This document shows positions 17,074-26,466 of a DNA stretch of 64,000 bases, in pieces; the stretch's first letter is position 1; each line of letters begins with the position of its first letter. The position numbers were made by a program, and so were the translations under genes. Under the pieces are notes generated by a model. The model did not search any database and was not told the DNA's origin. It saw nothing but the letters and a program-made list of their open reading frames with translations. Source of the DNA: Dehalococcoidia bacterium. Its GTDB lineage: Bacteria > Chloroflexota > Dehalococcoidia > DSTF01 > WHTK01. The stretch covers positions 1 to 64,000 of the forward strand of contig WHTK01000011.1 in NCBI GenBank assembly GCA_009377745.1, in the 5' to 3' direction.

Positions 17074-17784
17074 TTACCGACCAGCAAGCATGGCGATCAA
17101 TTGGCGGGCATTCCGCTGCGCCTTGTCCTCGTAGCAGTTGTTAAACATGGCGTGGACCTGCCTCGTCTTGGAGGCAAGCTCTCGCGTGCGCTCGGCCAGC
17201 TCGCTTATCTCTTCCTCCGAGTACAGGTAGTTAAACCGCTCCGCAGCGGTCTGGGTCTTCTTCATCCAGGTGTCTGCATTGCGGCCGTGAAAGCGGACAA
17301 CGGCGAGGTTGTGCTCGTTCTTGAACTCCCAGGCCGGGAACTGGAAGAGCAGGTAGCCCAGCTTGTTGGCTGAACGCAGCGGCGCCAGCGCGTCCTTGAA
17401 GATTTGCCACAGCTCGGCCTTCTCGTCGTCGCTAAGGTCTGAGTAGTAGACGTTGCCGGCTTTGTTCCCACGTGGTTCGAGATCCTCTCGTAGCACCTTG
17501 GGTAGGTTGAGGGGCGTCTGATGCAGCGTGAAGATGCGGAACGCCTTGACGTCGAACTGGAAGTCGTCGGAAGTCCTCGCCGCCCAGGCTAGAGCCTTGT
17601 CGTGTGAGGGCATCGCGTAGAAGCTGCTGTCAACTTCCACGATCGAGAATTGGCTCGCGTAAAAGCGCAGGCGCTGTTCCGGTGTCTTAGCCTCGGGTGG
17701 ATAAAACCGGCCGGACTTCAGCAGTGTCGGATCAGTCCAGCCGGCGGTGCCGACGCGGACCTTTTCAGCGGCCGGATGTGCCAT
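17074..17784 (-). CDS. DUF72 (YecE-like) family protein, internally shortened
   Basis: The protein begins with the family signature VRVGTAGWTDPTLLKSGRFYP and continues with EVDSSFYAMPSHDKALAWA, FDVKAFRIFTLHQTP, KLGYLLFQFPAWEFKNEH, VVRFHGRNADTWMKKT, and the C-terminal HAMFNNCYEDKAQRNA. DUF72 proteins form a TIM-barrel-like fold of unknown reaction. Here 236 residues are present where about 300 are usual. The block between FQFPAW and RFHGRN, which normally carries the EFRH and VD segments, is almost absent. That suggests an in-frame internal deletion of roughly 60-70 residues, likely to disturb the fold. Convergent with the DUF5317-like gene. Confidence 0.85.
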   Translation of the reverse strand: MAHPAAEKVRVGTAGWTDPTLLKSGRFYPPEAKTPEQRLRFYASQFSIVEVDSSFYAMPSHDKALAWAARTSDDFQFDVKAFRIFTLHQTPLNLPKVLREDLEPRGNKAGNVYYSDLSDDEKAELWQIFKDALAPLRSANKLGYLLFQFPAWEFKNEHNLAVVRFHGRNADTWMKKTQTAAERFNYLYSEEEISELAERTRELASKTRQVHAMFNNCYEDKAQRNARQLIAMLAGR

Positions 17785-17996
17785 AGCTCAATGCTAACGG
17801 AACTTCGAGTTATGTTCGCAAGAGTGGCTTGACACCGCGTAGCACGGACTGACGAGCTACGTCCATGGAGGACGTGCTAAGGGCCAAAACCGAGCCAAGA
17901 CGCCCGAACACGGCCGGAATGCCCAATTGGCGGAAAGCACCGGCGCAAGGCCAGATTTAGCTATCTGCGGCCAGTAACTCCCGCTAAGTCGATAGC

Positions 17997-18317
17997 CTAA
18001 GCGCGATGAAGCCTGCCCCAGCCGCCACCCCAACCGGCGGCACACGAGCGCAGCAGACCGATTATCAGGCCGCCAACAACCAAGTAGACGAGGAAGGCAA
18101 TGAGGGAGGTTGGCTCAAAGAAGCCGCCGGTCTCCTCGAGGCCCCGGTTGCCGAACAGGTTGAAGAACGGCTTCACCCAAAAGTCACTCTTGCGCAAAAT
18201 CCAGTCGACAATTTCATTTGCGCGGTCAACGTTGAAGAGAAAGATTAGGAACCGCGCTCCCGTCATGAACAATAGGAAAGCCAGAAATAAACTCGCCAGT
18301 GTGACCAAGATTCGCAT
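17997..18317 (-). CDS. YggT-like small membrane protein
   Basis: A 106-residue protein with two membrane helices (VTLASLFLAFLLFMTGARFL and SLIAFLVYLVVGGLIIGLL) separated by a loop with VDWILRKSDFWVKPFFNLFG. This is the architecture of the YggT family, where the loop between helices carries a proline/aromatic-rich motif. YggT proteins are linked to cell-division or membrane functions but have no known reaction. GGAGG seven bases before the ATG gives strong support for the start. The C-terminal tail is unusually rich in Gly and Trp. Confidence 0.7.
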   Translation of the reverse strand: MRILVTLASLFLAFLLFMTGARFLIFLFNVDRANEIVDWILRKSDFWVKPFFNLFGNRGLEETGGFFEPTSLIAFLVYLVVGGLIIGLLRSCAAGWGGGWGRLHRA

Positions 18318-18626
18318 TTCTGTACCTCCAGGTTGAAGCTACGCAAGGAGCCCGCAAGGGAAACAAATTTCGCCGCGTGGGACCTAACATGGCAGTTTCA
18401 GATGTGCTCGCGGATTAGGCCTCCACCAATGACAGCGGATGTAAAAGTTTCTAGGGCCGCCCGTTAACGGCGGACGCATCGGAGCCCTACTAGTTTGCCT
18501 GTGAGGTGCGCGCCGCGCAGCCTCGACCCAACCGAAACCTTTGTGGAGAACAGAATCGACTCCTCCTCCGCAAGCTAACGTCGATTTAGCTAGAATTCAG
18601 CGCGTGCGCAGGATAAGGAGGACGAG
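18318..18626. other. Intergenic region, no gene recognised
   Basis: About 310 bases between the divergent YggT-like gene and a broken small gene. Besides the ribosome site AAGGAGG (18615-18621) I see no clear feature. Confidence 0.4.
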
Positions 18627-19050
18627 ATGAATATCCTGAAAGATCTCTTCGGCGGCAAGAAGAAGCGCCAAGAGCCGATGAGAGGCTTGGAAACAAGGCA
18701 GAGTGAGGAGGAGCAAAGCTCGACTCGCGTCGCATGGAGGCGGAGATGGTAGCAAGCCGCGAACAGCGCTCCGCTGGCAGTTCCCCTGCCACCCCCAGTG
18801 GAGGGCCAATGACTCCTTCAGAACGGGAGCACGCCATCTTTGTCTTGGTGACGCAGGCCTTCCCGGGCGCGACTTGCAGGTGTCCACTGTTGATGTTCAG
18901 AAACTCGAGGGCGGGACCGAGTCAACCTTGCGTTTCACCCTCGATAGCAGTGCATCGACGGATCTTGAGACGGCCAGAATCGTCGGTGGAGAAGAACCCA
19001 GAGAAGTATTGGCGAGTGCCGTGGTCGATGAGCTTAGGAGTCAGACCTAA
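18627..19050 (+). pseudogene. Small hypothetical protein, frameshifted
   Basis: A strong ribosome site (AAGGAGG, five bases before ATG 18627) starts MNILKDLFGGKKKRQEPMRG, but the frame stops at 18752. The next frame gives EREHAIFVLVTQAFPGA and a third gives DLQVSTVDVQKLEGG, RFTLDSSASTDLETARIVGG and a stop at 19050. Read together with two indels (near 18740 and 18870) they form one protein of about 140 residues. The family is not recognised. Each piece has coherent, protein-like composition, which is why I call it one broken gene rather than noise. Confidence 0.45.
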
Positions 19051-19084
19051 ACGGGCGCGTAGAACGGGCGCCGTTAAATTCACG

Positions 19085-19302
19085 ATGACAGATCTTGTCG
19101 ACTGCCGGACGTGTCACAATCGAGGCTGGGTACTCGACGCCAATGATCCCGAGGTCGCCTACTTGTTCCTATTCCTTGCCCTGCTCCTGAATGCCAGCAC
19201 TCGGGAAAGTCATTAGAGTGGCTCGACGTGAAGGAGGCGCAATTCCACGACGTGAAAAAGGACGGGGATATCGTCACGCGACTGTCAAAGTATGTGAGCT
19301 AG
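19085..19302 (+). pseudogene. Small zinc-ribbon-like protein, frameshifted
   Basis: ATG 19085 opens MTDLVDCRTCHNRGWVLDAN, with a CxxC pair. The frame then loses sense and stops at 19216. In another frame ECQHSGKSLEWLDVKEAQF, followed by HDVKKDGDIVTRLSKYVS, runs to the stop at 19302. A single small protein with two Cys pairs can be rebuilt with a frameshift near 19170. The family is not recognised and the rebuilding is tentative. Confidence 0.35.
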
Positions 19303-19576
19303 GCCGGCGCGAAGTCCTCCTCCGTCAGCTCCCAACAGTGTCGGCGCCGCGGCTCCACAAGCCCAGCCTCACGCAGCAGCTCCAAGTCCTCCTTGAGAAA
19401 CCAGACTTCGATAGCCATTGAGTCGACGCGGTAGGGCCGCACGGCGACTAAGTCGTGCCCTGCAGGTGCTTGAGGGCGTAGCACGGAACATCGAGTTGCT
19501 CCAGCGTCTTCGGCCCTTCGGCCAGACGTGGCAACACGATGTTCGAGTACAGGTCTAAGGTTGATTTGAATGGCAT
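19299..19576 (-). pseudogene. Small winged-helix-like protein, frameshifted
   Basis: From ATG 19576 one frame reads MPFKSTLDLYSNIVLPRLAE, GPKTLEQLDVPCYALKHLQG. After an indel near 19468 another frame continues HDLVAVRPYRVDSMAIEVWF, LKEDLELLREAGLVEP and ELTEEDFAPA to the stop at 19299. The end (helix, LREAGLVE turn, strand) looks like a winged helix, but no named family is assigned. Confidence 0.4.
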
Positions 19577-19643
19577 GCCGTATCAACGGCGGGGCTAGCG
19601 AAATCATGCGATAACGTGCGGCGAGGGGCAACGTTGTTCCCGG

Positions 19644-19725
19644 ACACTGCCTCGAAATAGCAGGCCAGCTATTTCGTTCACGGTTGTGGCGCACACGCGC
19701 CATGGATAACTATGACCAAATCGTG
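19644..19725. repeat. Dispersed 80-base repeat with hairpin, copy 1
   Basis: The first 49 bases are identical to those at 26338, and the rest is similar. It contains a perfect nine-base hairpin CGAAATAGC-AGGCCA-GCTATTTCG (19653-19676) and a second short inverted repeat (GGCGC/GCGCC). It lies just ahead of the MFS gene and could be a small non-autonomous element. Confidence 0.8.
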
Positions 19726-19770
19726 TGCTGTCTCGGGACGTAGCTGCCTAATGCTAGAGTTCTCGCTACG

Positions 19771-21033
19771 ATGCCTTCGCGAATTCTCGGCCTCCTCATT
19801 CCTGCGGGAGCTACGGCGGATGCACGGCGGCTGGTCCTTGCTCGAGGTCTGCGTGGTCTCGTCGATGGCGCGGTTAGCGTCCTCCTCGCAAGCTACCTGA
19901 GAGACTTAGGATTCTCGCCGAGCGAGATCGGCGTCCTAATCACGGGGACTTTGCTCGGCTCGGCCGCGCTGACACTGGGTGTCGGACTCTTCGGCCAGCG
20001 AATAAACCCACGGCGCATCCTCCTCGTCGCTTGCGGTCTCATGCTGGCCACGGGTCTTGGCTTCGCCGGCGTCACGTCATTCTGGCCCCTGTTGCTCATC
20101 GCGATTGCTGGCACCCTGAACCCGTCGGCCGGGGACGTGAGTGTCTTCCTACCCACAGAGCAGGCGCTCCTGACGCGGACAGTGACGCCGTCGAGCCGGA
20201 CGGCCTTGTTTGCGCGCTACAACCTGGCCGGCATCTTCTGCGGGGCCTGCGGCGCCCTACTCAGCGGCCTGCCGATCGTAATTGCTAAGACCCAGGATCT
20301 TGACCTGCTCGACGCGCAGCGCAGCGGCTTTGTGCTGTACGCGCTGGCTGCGATACTCATTGCCTTCCTCTACCGCGGCCTGTCGCCCGAACTCGACGTG
20401 GACAAGACGCAGGTCTCAGGGCCGCTATCGAAGTCACGCGGCATCGTCTTGCGTCTGGCTGCACTATTTAGCATCGACGCGTTCGGTGGCGGCTTCGTTG
20501 TCCAGTCTCTACTTGCGCTCTGGCTTTTTGAGCGCTACTCGCTCTCAGTCGAGACAGCAGGCGCCATCTTCTTCGCCGCCGGCCTGCTCTCCGCCTTCTC
20601 GCAGCTGGTTTCGGCCTGGCTGGCAGCGCGCATCGGCCTCATCCGGACGATGGTCTATACGCACCTACCCTCAAACTTGTTCCTCGTGCTTGCAGCTTTC
20701 ATGCCAACCGCGCCTTTGGCGGTCGCGTTTCTGCTTGCGCGGATGGCGCTATCCCAGATGGACGTGCCGGCACGCCAGTCCTACGTGATGGCAATGGTGC
20801 CGCCTGAGGAAAGGGTGGCCGCAGCGAGCGTCACGAATGTCCCCCGGAGTCTTGCCTCAGCTCTGGCACCAGCGGTGGGTGGCTATTTGCTAAGCCTGAG
20901 TTCCTTCGGCTGGCCGCTCCTACTCGCTGGCGTCATCAAGGCTCTTTACGATCTGCTTCTAATGCTCCAGTTCCGTAACCAGCGCCCGGAGGAAGAAGAG
21001 AGATTCACGACCAGCCAGACAACAGCCCGCTGA
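19771..21033 (+). CDS. MFS transporter
   Basis: A 420-residue protein with about twelve hydrophobic segments, two six-helix halves and a polar middle loop around residue 210 (ELDVDKTQVSGPLSKSRG). Helix 2-3 has FGQRINPRRILL, the usual position of the MFS motif A basic loop; the second half repeats LAARIGLIRTMVYTHLPSN. ARQSYVMAMVPPEERVAAAS is typical of drug-export-like MFS proteins. The substrate is unknown. The gene stands alone between a dispersed repeat and a degraded PEP-utilising gene. The frame is intact, in contrast to its neighbours. Confidence 0.85.
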   Translation: MPSRILGLLIPAGATADARRLVLARGLRGLVDGAVSVLLASYLRDLGFSPSEIGVLITGTLLGSAALTLGVGLFGQRINPRRILLVACGLMLATGLGFAGVTSFWPLLLIAIAGTLNPSAGDVSVFLPTEQALLTRTVTPSSRTALFARYNLAGIFCGACGALLSGLPIVIAKTQDLDLLDAQRSGFVLYALAAILIAFLYRGLSPELDVDKTQVSGPLSKSRGIVLRLAALFSIDAFGGGFVVQSLLALWLFERYSLSVETAGAIFFAAGLLSAFSQLVSAWLAARIGLIRTMVYTHLPSNLFLVLAAFMPTAPLAVAFLLARMALSQMDVPARQSYVMAMVPPEERVAAASVTNVPRSLASALAPAVGGYLLSLSSFGWPLLLAGVIKALYDLLLMLQFRNQRPEEEERFTTSQTTAR

Positions 21034-21107
21034 CCCTATGACCATATAGTCCTGCGAAGGCCGCGTTCTCCTCGAGGTGCAATGGGACCAATTGCGGGAT
21101 TGGCCGC

Positions 21108-22449
21108 TCAGTCTCTCACAAATTTGACGATGCCCGTAGAGCCATCGACCTCCAAATCGTCACCATCGGCTATGAGGCGCGTGGCAATGTACGTGCCGAC
21201 AACAGCGGGAAGCTGATACTCGCGCGCGACAACGGCGCAGTGCGAGAGCATCCCGCCCGAATCTGTAACGATGGCTGCAGCGTTGAGAAAGAGCGGCGTC
21301 CAGGCGCTGGTAGTCGAGCGCGTGACGAGGATTTCGCCGGGCTGCAAACGATCGCCATCGGTAAGATGCAGGATTACCCGGGCCCTGCCGCGAGCGCTAC
21401 CTCTGCTAGCGCCCACGCCCTTGAGCTCGCTAACGTCATCGGAAGCCTCAGGACTCTGTCCCCCGATCGTGTGCGGCGGCAAAAGTTCACGCCACAGCTC
21501 GTAATCTGCCCGGCGCGCCTGTATGCGGGCGTCGAGGTCCTCGCGCTCACCCCGTCCAGCAGCCTCGATCTCCGAGAACGTAAGAAAGAAGACGTCGTCC
21601 ACCTGTTTGATCGCCCCGATTGCGACGAGCTTGCGGCCGGCAGCCAGACACGGCGCGCGTAGTGAAGCACGCGACAAGCTCATCACGGAGTTGCGACTCC
21701 GACCTCCTTCGTCGATACCTCCCGCTCCAGAAGGGCCAGAGTGTCTTTCGCGAATATGTAGCTATCCGGCGTCACGCTGCCAGAGACGATAGCTTCGCCT
21801 AGCCCCCACGTGGCGTTGATCAAAACCTGGTCGAGGGCGCCGGTTATCGGGTTAGCTGTGAACGCGACGCCTGAGATCGCTGCCGGGACCATTTGCATGA
21901 CAACAACCGCCATATCACCCACCGTGCTCTTGCCGCTCCGGGCCGTGTAGCTATGTACTCGCTCTGACCAGACGGACGCGTAGCAGCGGCGCAGGGCGTC
22001 GATAAGCGCCTCCGGACCTGCTACGTTCAGATACGTATCGAAGAGTCCGGCGAAGGATTGCCGGGCGCCGTCCTCACCGGTCGCAGATGAGGGACCGCGA
22101 CAGCTGCTATGCCTTTTCGCTGCAGCTCAGCGTAGGCAGCAAGCACTTCATCTCGTAGATCTAGAGGCACGACTGCTTCGAGGGCCTTCGTGTGCAGCGC
22201 CGACGCGGCAGCCACCTGCTTGTTCCGATCGTATACAGCGGGTGACGGGAGTAGGCGAGTAGTTTCGTTGGCCAATCCAGTCTCGGCTACAAAGTGCTGA
22301 AACGCGATGGTGTTAATTACAAAGCCTTGAGGGACGGCAAAGCCTCCCGCAACAAGCCGCGAGAGCGCTGCGCCTTTGCCACCCGCTCGTGCAGCCTCGT
22401 GAGGTCCCGCATCCAACCGGTCGATGAAGCCTATGTCGCCTCGAGCCAT
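21108..22449 (-). pseudogene. PEP-synthase / rifampin-phosphotransferase-like enzyme, degraded
   Basis: Three frames together show an enzyme that uses PEP or ATP and pyruvate-like substrates. The N-terminal ATP-grasp part has AGGKGAALSRLVAGGFAVPQ and, after a frameshift near 22088, PSSATGEDGARQSFAGLF, then GVAFTANPITGALDQVLINA to a stop at 21683. A junction near 21683 then leads into the C-terminal phosphohistidine swivel domain: TRSTTSAWTPLFLNAAAIV and GGMLSHCAVVAREYQLPAVV. The middle 300-400 residues are missing. So there is one frameshift plus a large deletion; the gene is dead. An IS110-like element begins about 90 bases upstream. Confidence 0.85.
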
Positions 22450-22535
22450 TTGGGCACAATTGTAAGCACGCGGGTACTAGCAACGCGGTTCAGAGCTCGA
22501 GTACTTAGAAGAAGCTGCCCCAGACGAACACTATG

Positions 22536-23900
22536 AGATGGGATGAGAAGGCCGGTTTCCCGCGGGCTCACGTAAGGTGTCCCAAAGGCAGCGCTAGATG
22601 CGCAGAAAGGGATGACCAGCGTGAAGACACCACGGCACCGGAGATTTCTTGGAGGGGATTGACGGTTGGACTCGACGTTTCGGACAGGTCCAGCAGCCTC
22701 TGCTTCTTGGACGAGCGGGGTGAGGTCGTTGAGGAGGGCAAGGTGCGGACCCACCCAAGCTGTCCTTGAGCAGCGCTTCAGCCCCACTACCACGAAGTCG
22801 CGTTATTCTCGAGGTCGGCACCCATTCTCCTTGGATGAGCCGCTTACTAGAGGACCTTGGGCACGACGTCGTCGTGGCTAATCCCGGCAGGGTTCGCCTG
22901 ATTGCTGAAAGCGTGCGCAAGACCGATCGCTCTGATGCTGAGACCCTTGCCCGATTAGGCAGGGCCGACGTTCACCTGCTGAGCCCGATAACTCACAGGA
23001 CGGCCCAGGCCCAGGCCGACTTTATCGCTCATCAGGGCACGGAGCGCTCTTGTCGCCTCTCGGACACTCCTGATCAATCATGTTCGAGGTGCAGTGAAGT
23101 CGAGTGGAGCCAGACTTCCCACCTGCGACGCTTACATGTTCCATACGAAGGTTGGGCCGTCTATCCCGGACGTACTTGCGCCGGCACTAAAGCCGCTTCT
23201 TGAGGCCATAGCGCACCTGACTCAGCAGATTTCGCAGATCGACAAGAGCATCGAAGGTCTCATTCTGGAACGCTACCCGGAGGCGCAAGTCCTTCAGCAG
23301 GTACCTGGGGTCGGGCCATTGATTTCCCTGACCTTCATCCTCACGATCGGGGACCCGCAGCGATTCAAGAAGAGCCGTCAGATAGGCCCTTACCTAGGTC
23401 TGGTACCGCGCCAGCGCGAGTCCGGCGAACGCAATCCGCAGCTGGGGATCTCCAAGTCGGGCAATCAGTACCTACGCCAGCTCCTGGTCAACGGTTCCCA
23501 GTACATTCTAGGCTTCCGGGGCTCCGATACGGATCTTCGTCGCTGGGGCCTAGCTAAGGCAGGCATTGGCAACAGGAGCGCCAGGAAACGAGCAGTCGTC
23601 GCCGTCGCTCGAAGACTAGCAGTGTTGTTGCACAGGCTCTGGGTGACCGGGGAGGTCTACATCCCTCTCCGGGCAGCTTAGGGCAGGAGGAAGCCGCGTA
23701 CCGGGCGACTCGCACGATCGGCTGGACCGCCGAGTGTCCGTCTATGAGATTGCAGCGCCAGGGCAAACGTACCCCAGTGGGCACCGGGTCAACGACTCAT
23801 GCAGAGTGCGGATGGAAGCGGGGCAAATGCCCAGACGCGGCGGAGAGAGAGCAACGGGCCACCCCACGTTGGCCTTGACGGGGTTAGGCCTTCTCATGGA
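22536..23900 (+). mobile_element. IS110 family (IS1111-like) element, copy B, transposase broken
   Basis: Ends are ATGAGAAGGCC (22543-22553) and GGCCTTCTCAT (23887-23897). The transposase reads in three frames: TVGLDVSDRSSSLCFLDERG up to about 22760; then RVILEVGTHSPWMSRLLEDL and RKTDRSDAETLARLGR up to about 23080; then GVGPLISLTFILTIGD, YLGLVPRQRESGER and LWVTGEVYIPLR to the stop at 23681. At least two frameshifts (near 22765 and 23050-23095) make it inactive, though the DEDD residues and the catalytic-serine segment persist. The 3' non-coding end is well preserved and is listed separately. Confidence 0.88.
23695..23886 (+). ncRNA. Candidate bridge/seek RNA of IS110-like copy B
   Basis: Same fold as in copy A. 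The basal stem is GGCG-a-CT(c)GC (23704-23713) with GCAGCGCC (23752-23759). The apical stem is GGAC (23724-23727) with GTCC (23736-23739), where copy A has GGGG with CCCC. Loop strand CACGATCGGCT (23713-23723) is complementary to all 11 bases of the right flank AGCCGATCGTG (23901-23911). Strand CTATGAGAT (23742-23750) equals the left flank at 22531-22539. The loop strands thus follow the element's own insertion site. RNA ends are estimates. Confidence 0.65.
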
Positions 23901-23961
23901 AGCCGATCGTGGGCTAACGCATGGTGGATCCAGGCCGCGTGAGCCGAAGAATGATGACGAG

Positions 23962-25198
23962 CTAGGGAGCAATCTCCACACGCGCTCCTCGGTCATACAA
24001 CTTCGCCCTCATGGCCTCGAACCAGTTGACGTTCGTGGGTAGAGTCGCCTGGTAGCCGCGGACTTTGTAATAGGTCGGGGCTACTCCAGGTGGCTCGCCC
24101 CCGTCCTGCACGGTCCTTACGGCCTTTAGCAGGGCCCGCCGAGCATGGATGATTGCCCTGTCGGTGGTCCCCAGGCGCTCAAGCGTACGATCTGCAATTC
24201 CACCCATGCTCTCCTGGATCGCGCGATCTTGCGTATTAGTTCCTGGTATGCCGCTGTACGTCTGAGTCCTCTGAAGCTCACGGTCGATCAAATAACGATT
24301 GTCAGCGTTTCTTGTGGATCGGAAGTTCCTCGTCACGTCAACGTCGACGCCAAATTCGTTCCCGTTGCCCACGGGGAGACGTGCGTCCCGCAGCCAGAGC
24401 GCAGCGTCTGGTCCGTCAGTGACTCGTGGGGCCTCGGCCTCCTGCTGTCCACCTTGCCACCGCGGGGCGCCCAACGACGCCTCTTCAGGCGGGTCTTTGA
24501 AGAGAGCGCTACGGTTGTAGCCCATCGTGTTTTCGTCGTCCATTGGGACCCACATATGGCCGCCGTTGCCGCCATTCTCACCATACGCGAGGAAGCTGTG
24601 GAAAGGCATGATCCAGTGATAGGCCCGGACATCCCGGGTGCTTGTGTCCGCGATCTCGCGGATGCCTCCGTAACAGAAGCCGTAGTCGGTGGGTACGACC
24701 TCGACCGTCGGCGACAGTGAGAGGTCGCGCTCGGGACGACCTGCGGCCCTATCAGCAGCGCGCAAGAGCGGCGGCCGGCCGCTGTGGAGGAATGCGGTGT
24801 GTGCTGTGTCGATGCCGCCCTCTAGTGCCTGGAGCCAGTTGCATTGCTGCCAGACTTTCGACATGGCGCGCTGCTCCGGTGGGACTTGGGTCCAGGCGAA
24901 GAGCGGCGGCGCCGGCTTCTTGTCCAGCGGGCCCAGGTAGGCCCAGACCACGCCGCCAACTTCATAAGTCGGGTAGGCTGGGATGCGCACTTTGTCCTTG
25001 AAGTTACTCTCCTCCGGTTCAGAGGGCATGTCTATGCAGTGCCCTTGGCAATCGAACTTCCAGCCGTGGTAAACGCAGCGGATACCGTTCTCCTCGTTGC
25101 GTCCCCAGAAGAGGTGGGCTCGGCGATGAGCGCAACGGGCTCCGACGACGCCGACTTTGCCATCGGTCTGACGAAAGGCGACGAGCTCCTCACCAAGA
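23962..25198 (-). pseudogene. Rieske oxygenase alpha subunit, 5'-truncated by IS110-like remnant
   Basis: The frame is open from about 25198 (KLLGEELVAFRQTDG) and contains the full Rieske site CAHRRAHLFWGRNEENG ... CVYHGWKFD, which lies upstream of the first internal ATG at 25029, and the catalytic-iron segment EGGIDTAHTAFLH. About 40 N-terminal residues found in the two complete paralogs (MLTRVG, RYWNPVLLSSELP) are missing: sequence switches to the IS110-like transposase at about 25198-25200. No start codon or ribosome site of its own is left. Related enzymes hydroxylate aromatic or other hydrophobic compounds with electrons from a reductase, which is not encoded here. Confidence 0.88.
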
Positions 25199-25978
25199 AG
25201 CTTGATCGCCGATCGTCAGTATGAAGGCCAACGAGATCAGAGGCCCGACGCCAGCCACTTGCTGCAGGTTCAGAGCTTCTGGGTATCGAGTCTCGATCAA
25301 GTCGAGCACTCTGCCGTCGGCAGCCTTGATCTCCGTCGTGAGCTTCTCGATAGCGTCGAGCAGAGATCCCATCGAAAGACCTAAGCACTCCGGCAATGCC
25401 GGGCGCGCCTTTCGATGGAAGCTGGTGGAGTCACAACTGGCGAGCTGGCCTCCCACAGACTTCACTGCTCCACGAACGTGGTTGATGAGCACCGTTCGTG
25501 CCGAGATCAGGGCATTGCGACTGCGAATCAGCGCGAGATCGGCCTGAGCCTGCGCGCTTCGGTGAATGACAGGAGTCAGGAGCCCGGGGGTCCACACGAC
25601 CCAGACGAGCCAACGTCTCGGCGTCCGTCTTGTCATTCTTCCGCGTCGACTGAGCGATCAGCTGTACTCTTCGCGGATTCGCAACGACGACTTCGTTACC
25701 AGCCTCGGCGAACAACCTGCTAATCCAGGGCGAATGAGTTCCTGCTTCCAGGACGACTCTCCCGTCAAAGTCAGCAAATCGCTTGCGCAGACTGCTCTCG
25801 GTCGTCCGGAGCCTGCCCTCTTCAAGGACCGCTCCACTGCTATCTAAGTGGCAGTAGTTCGTGTACTGGTCCGAGACGTCCAGTCCCAAAGTCGCCATGC
25901 CAGCCATCCTCCTTGCCCGAAGGCTCGTGCTCCGGTCACTGTACGACCGGATGGCTGACAGGCCTTCTCATCCCATCT
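25199..25978 (-). mobile_element. IS110 family element, copy C, truncated and frameshifted
   Basis: The left end GGCCTTCTCAT (25961-25971, minus orientation) and the transposase start at 25907 (MAGMATLGLDVSDQYTNYCH, VLEAGTHSPWISRLFAEAG, RKNDKTDAETLARLGR) are present. A frameshift near 25590 moves to LLTPVIHRSAQAQADLALIR and on to LQQVAGVGPLISLAFILTIG, where the sequence ends abruptly and the Rieske gene begins. The C-terminal third of the transposase, including the catalytic serine, and the whole 3' RNA end are gone. The protein is more distant from copies A and B than they are from each other. Confidence 0.85.
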
Positions 25979-26003
25979 TCATTGTGCCTAGTGGGTCCAA
26001 CCA

Positions 26004-26108
26004 TCAGGCGCCGCGGTGTTGGATCCAGCTGCCGTAAACAAGCAAGAAGCTGGCCAGGACGATGTGGAACGGGACCGGAAGAATTGCCTTGCGTTGCCGA
26101 TCTGCCAT
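26004..26108 (-). CDS. Possible small membrane protein
   Basis: A 34-residue frame (MADRQRKAILPVPFHIVLAS, FLLVYGSWIQHRGA) with one hydrophobic segment. The frame is open upstream to 26285 (AAKVARTIRYL), and the coherent part may begin there. No family recognised and no clear ribosome site; it may be a remnant. Confidence 0.25.
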   Translation of the reverse strand: MADRQRKAILPVPFHIVLASFLLVYGSWIQHRGA

Positions 26109-26337
26109 GAGGTATCGGATGGTTCGCGCGACCTTGGCAGCGCCGTAGGCAGACCCGGGAGCTCGTTTACAAGTCGCCCGACAACCGCCGGTAGTACATA
26201 TCTTGACGCCTGTCTTACACTTGCCAGGCCGATTGTTGACCAGTAGCAGCGACCGGCTCTCCCCTCGAGCGAGGCCGAGCCACAAACGGCTCGGCCTCGT
26301 CCCTTAGAAATCACCGACTCGCCTCCATTGGCGCGTA

Positions 26338-26417
26338 ACACTGCCTCGAAATAGCAGGCCAGCTATTTCGTTCACGGTTGTGGCGCCTGCGCCATGGTTA
26401 ACTATGACTGAATCGTG
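26338..26417. repeat. Dispersed 80-base repeat with hairpin, copy 2
   Basis: Shares its first 49 bases exactly with 19644-19692, then GCGCCATGG-TAACTATGA and ATCGTG with small differences. The nine-base hairpin is kept. It lies between the copy C left end and a broken VOC gene. Confidence 0.8.
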
Positions 26418-26466
26418 GCGGTTGGCTGAGTTGCACAGCCATCTTCCCAGCCCACCGCGGAGTATC

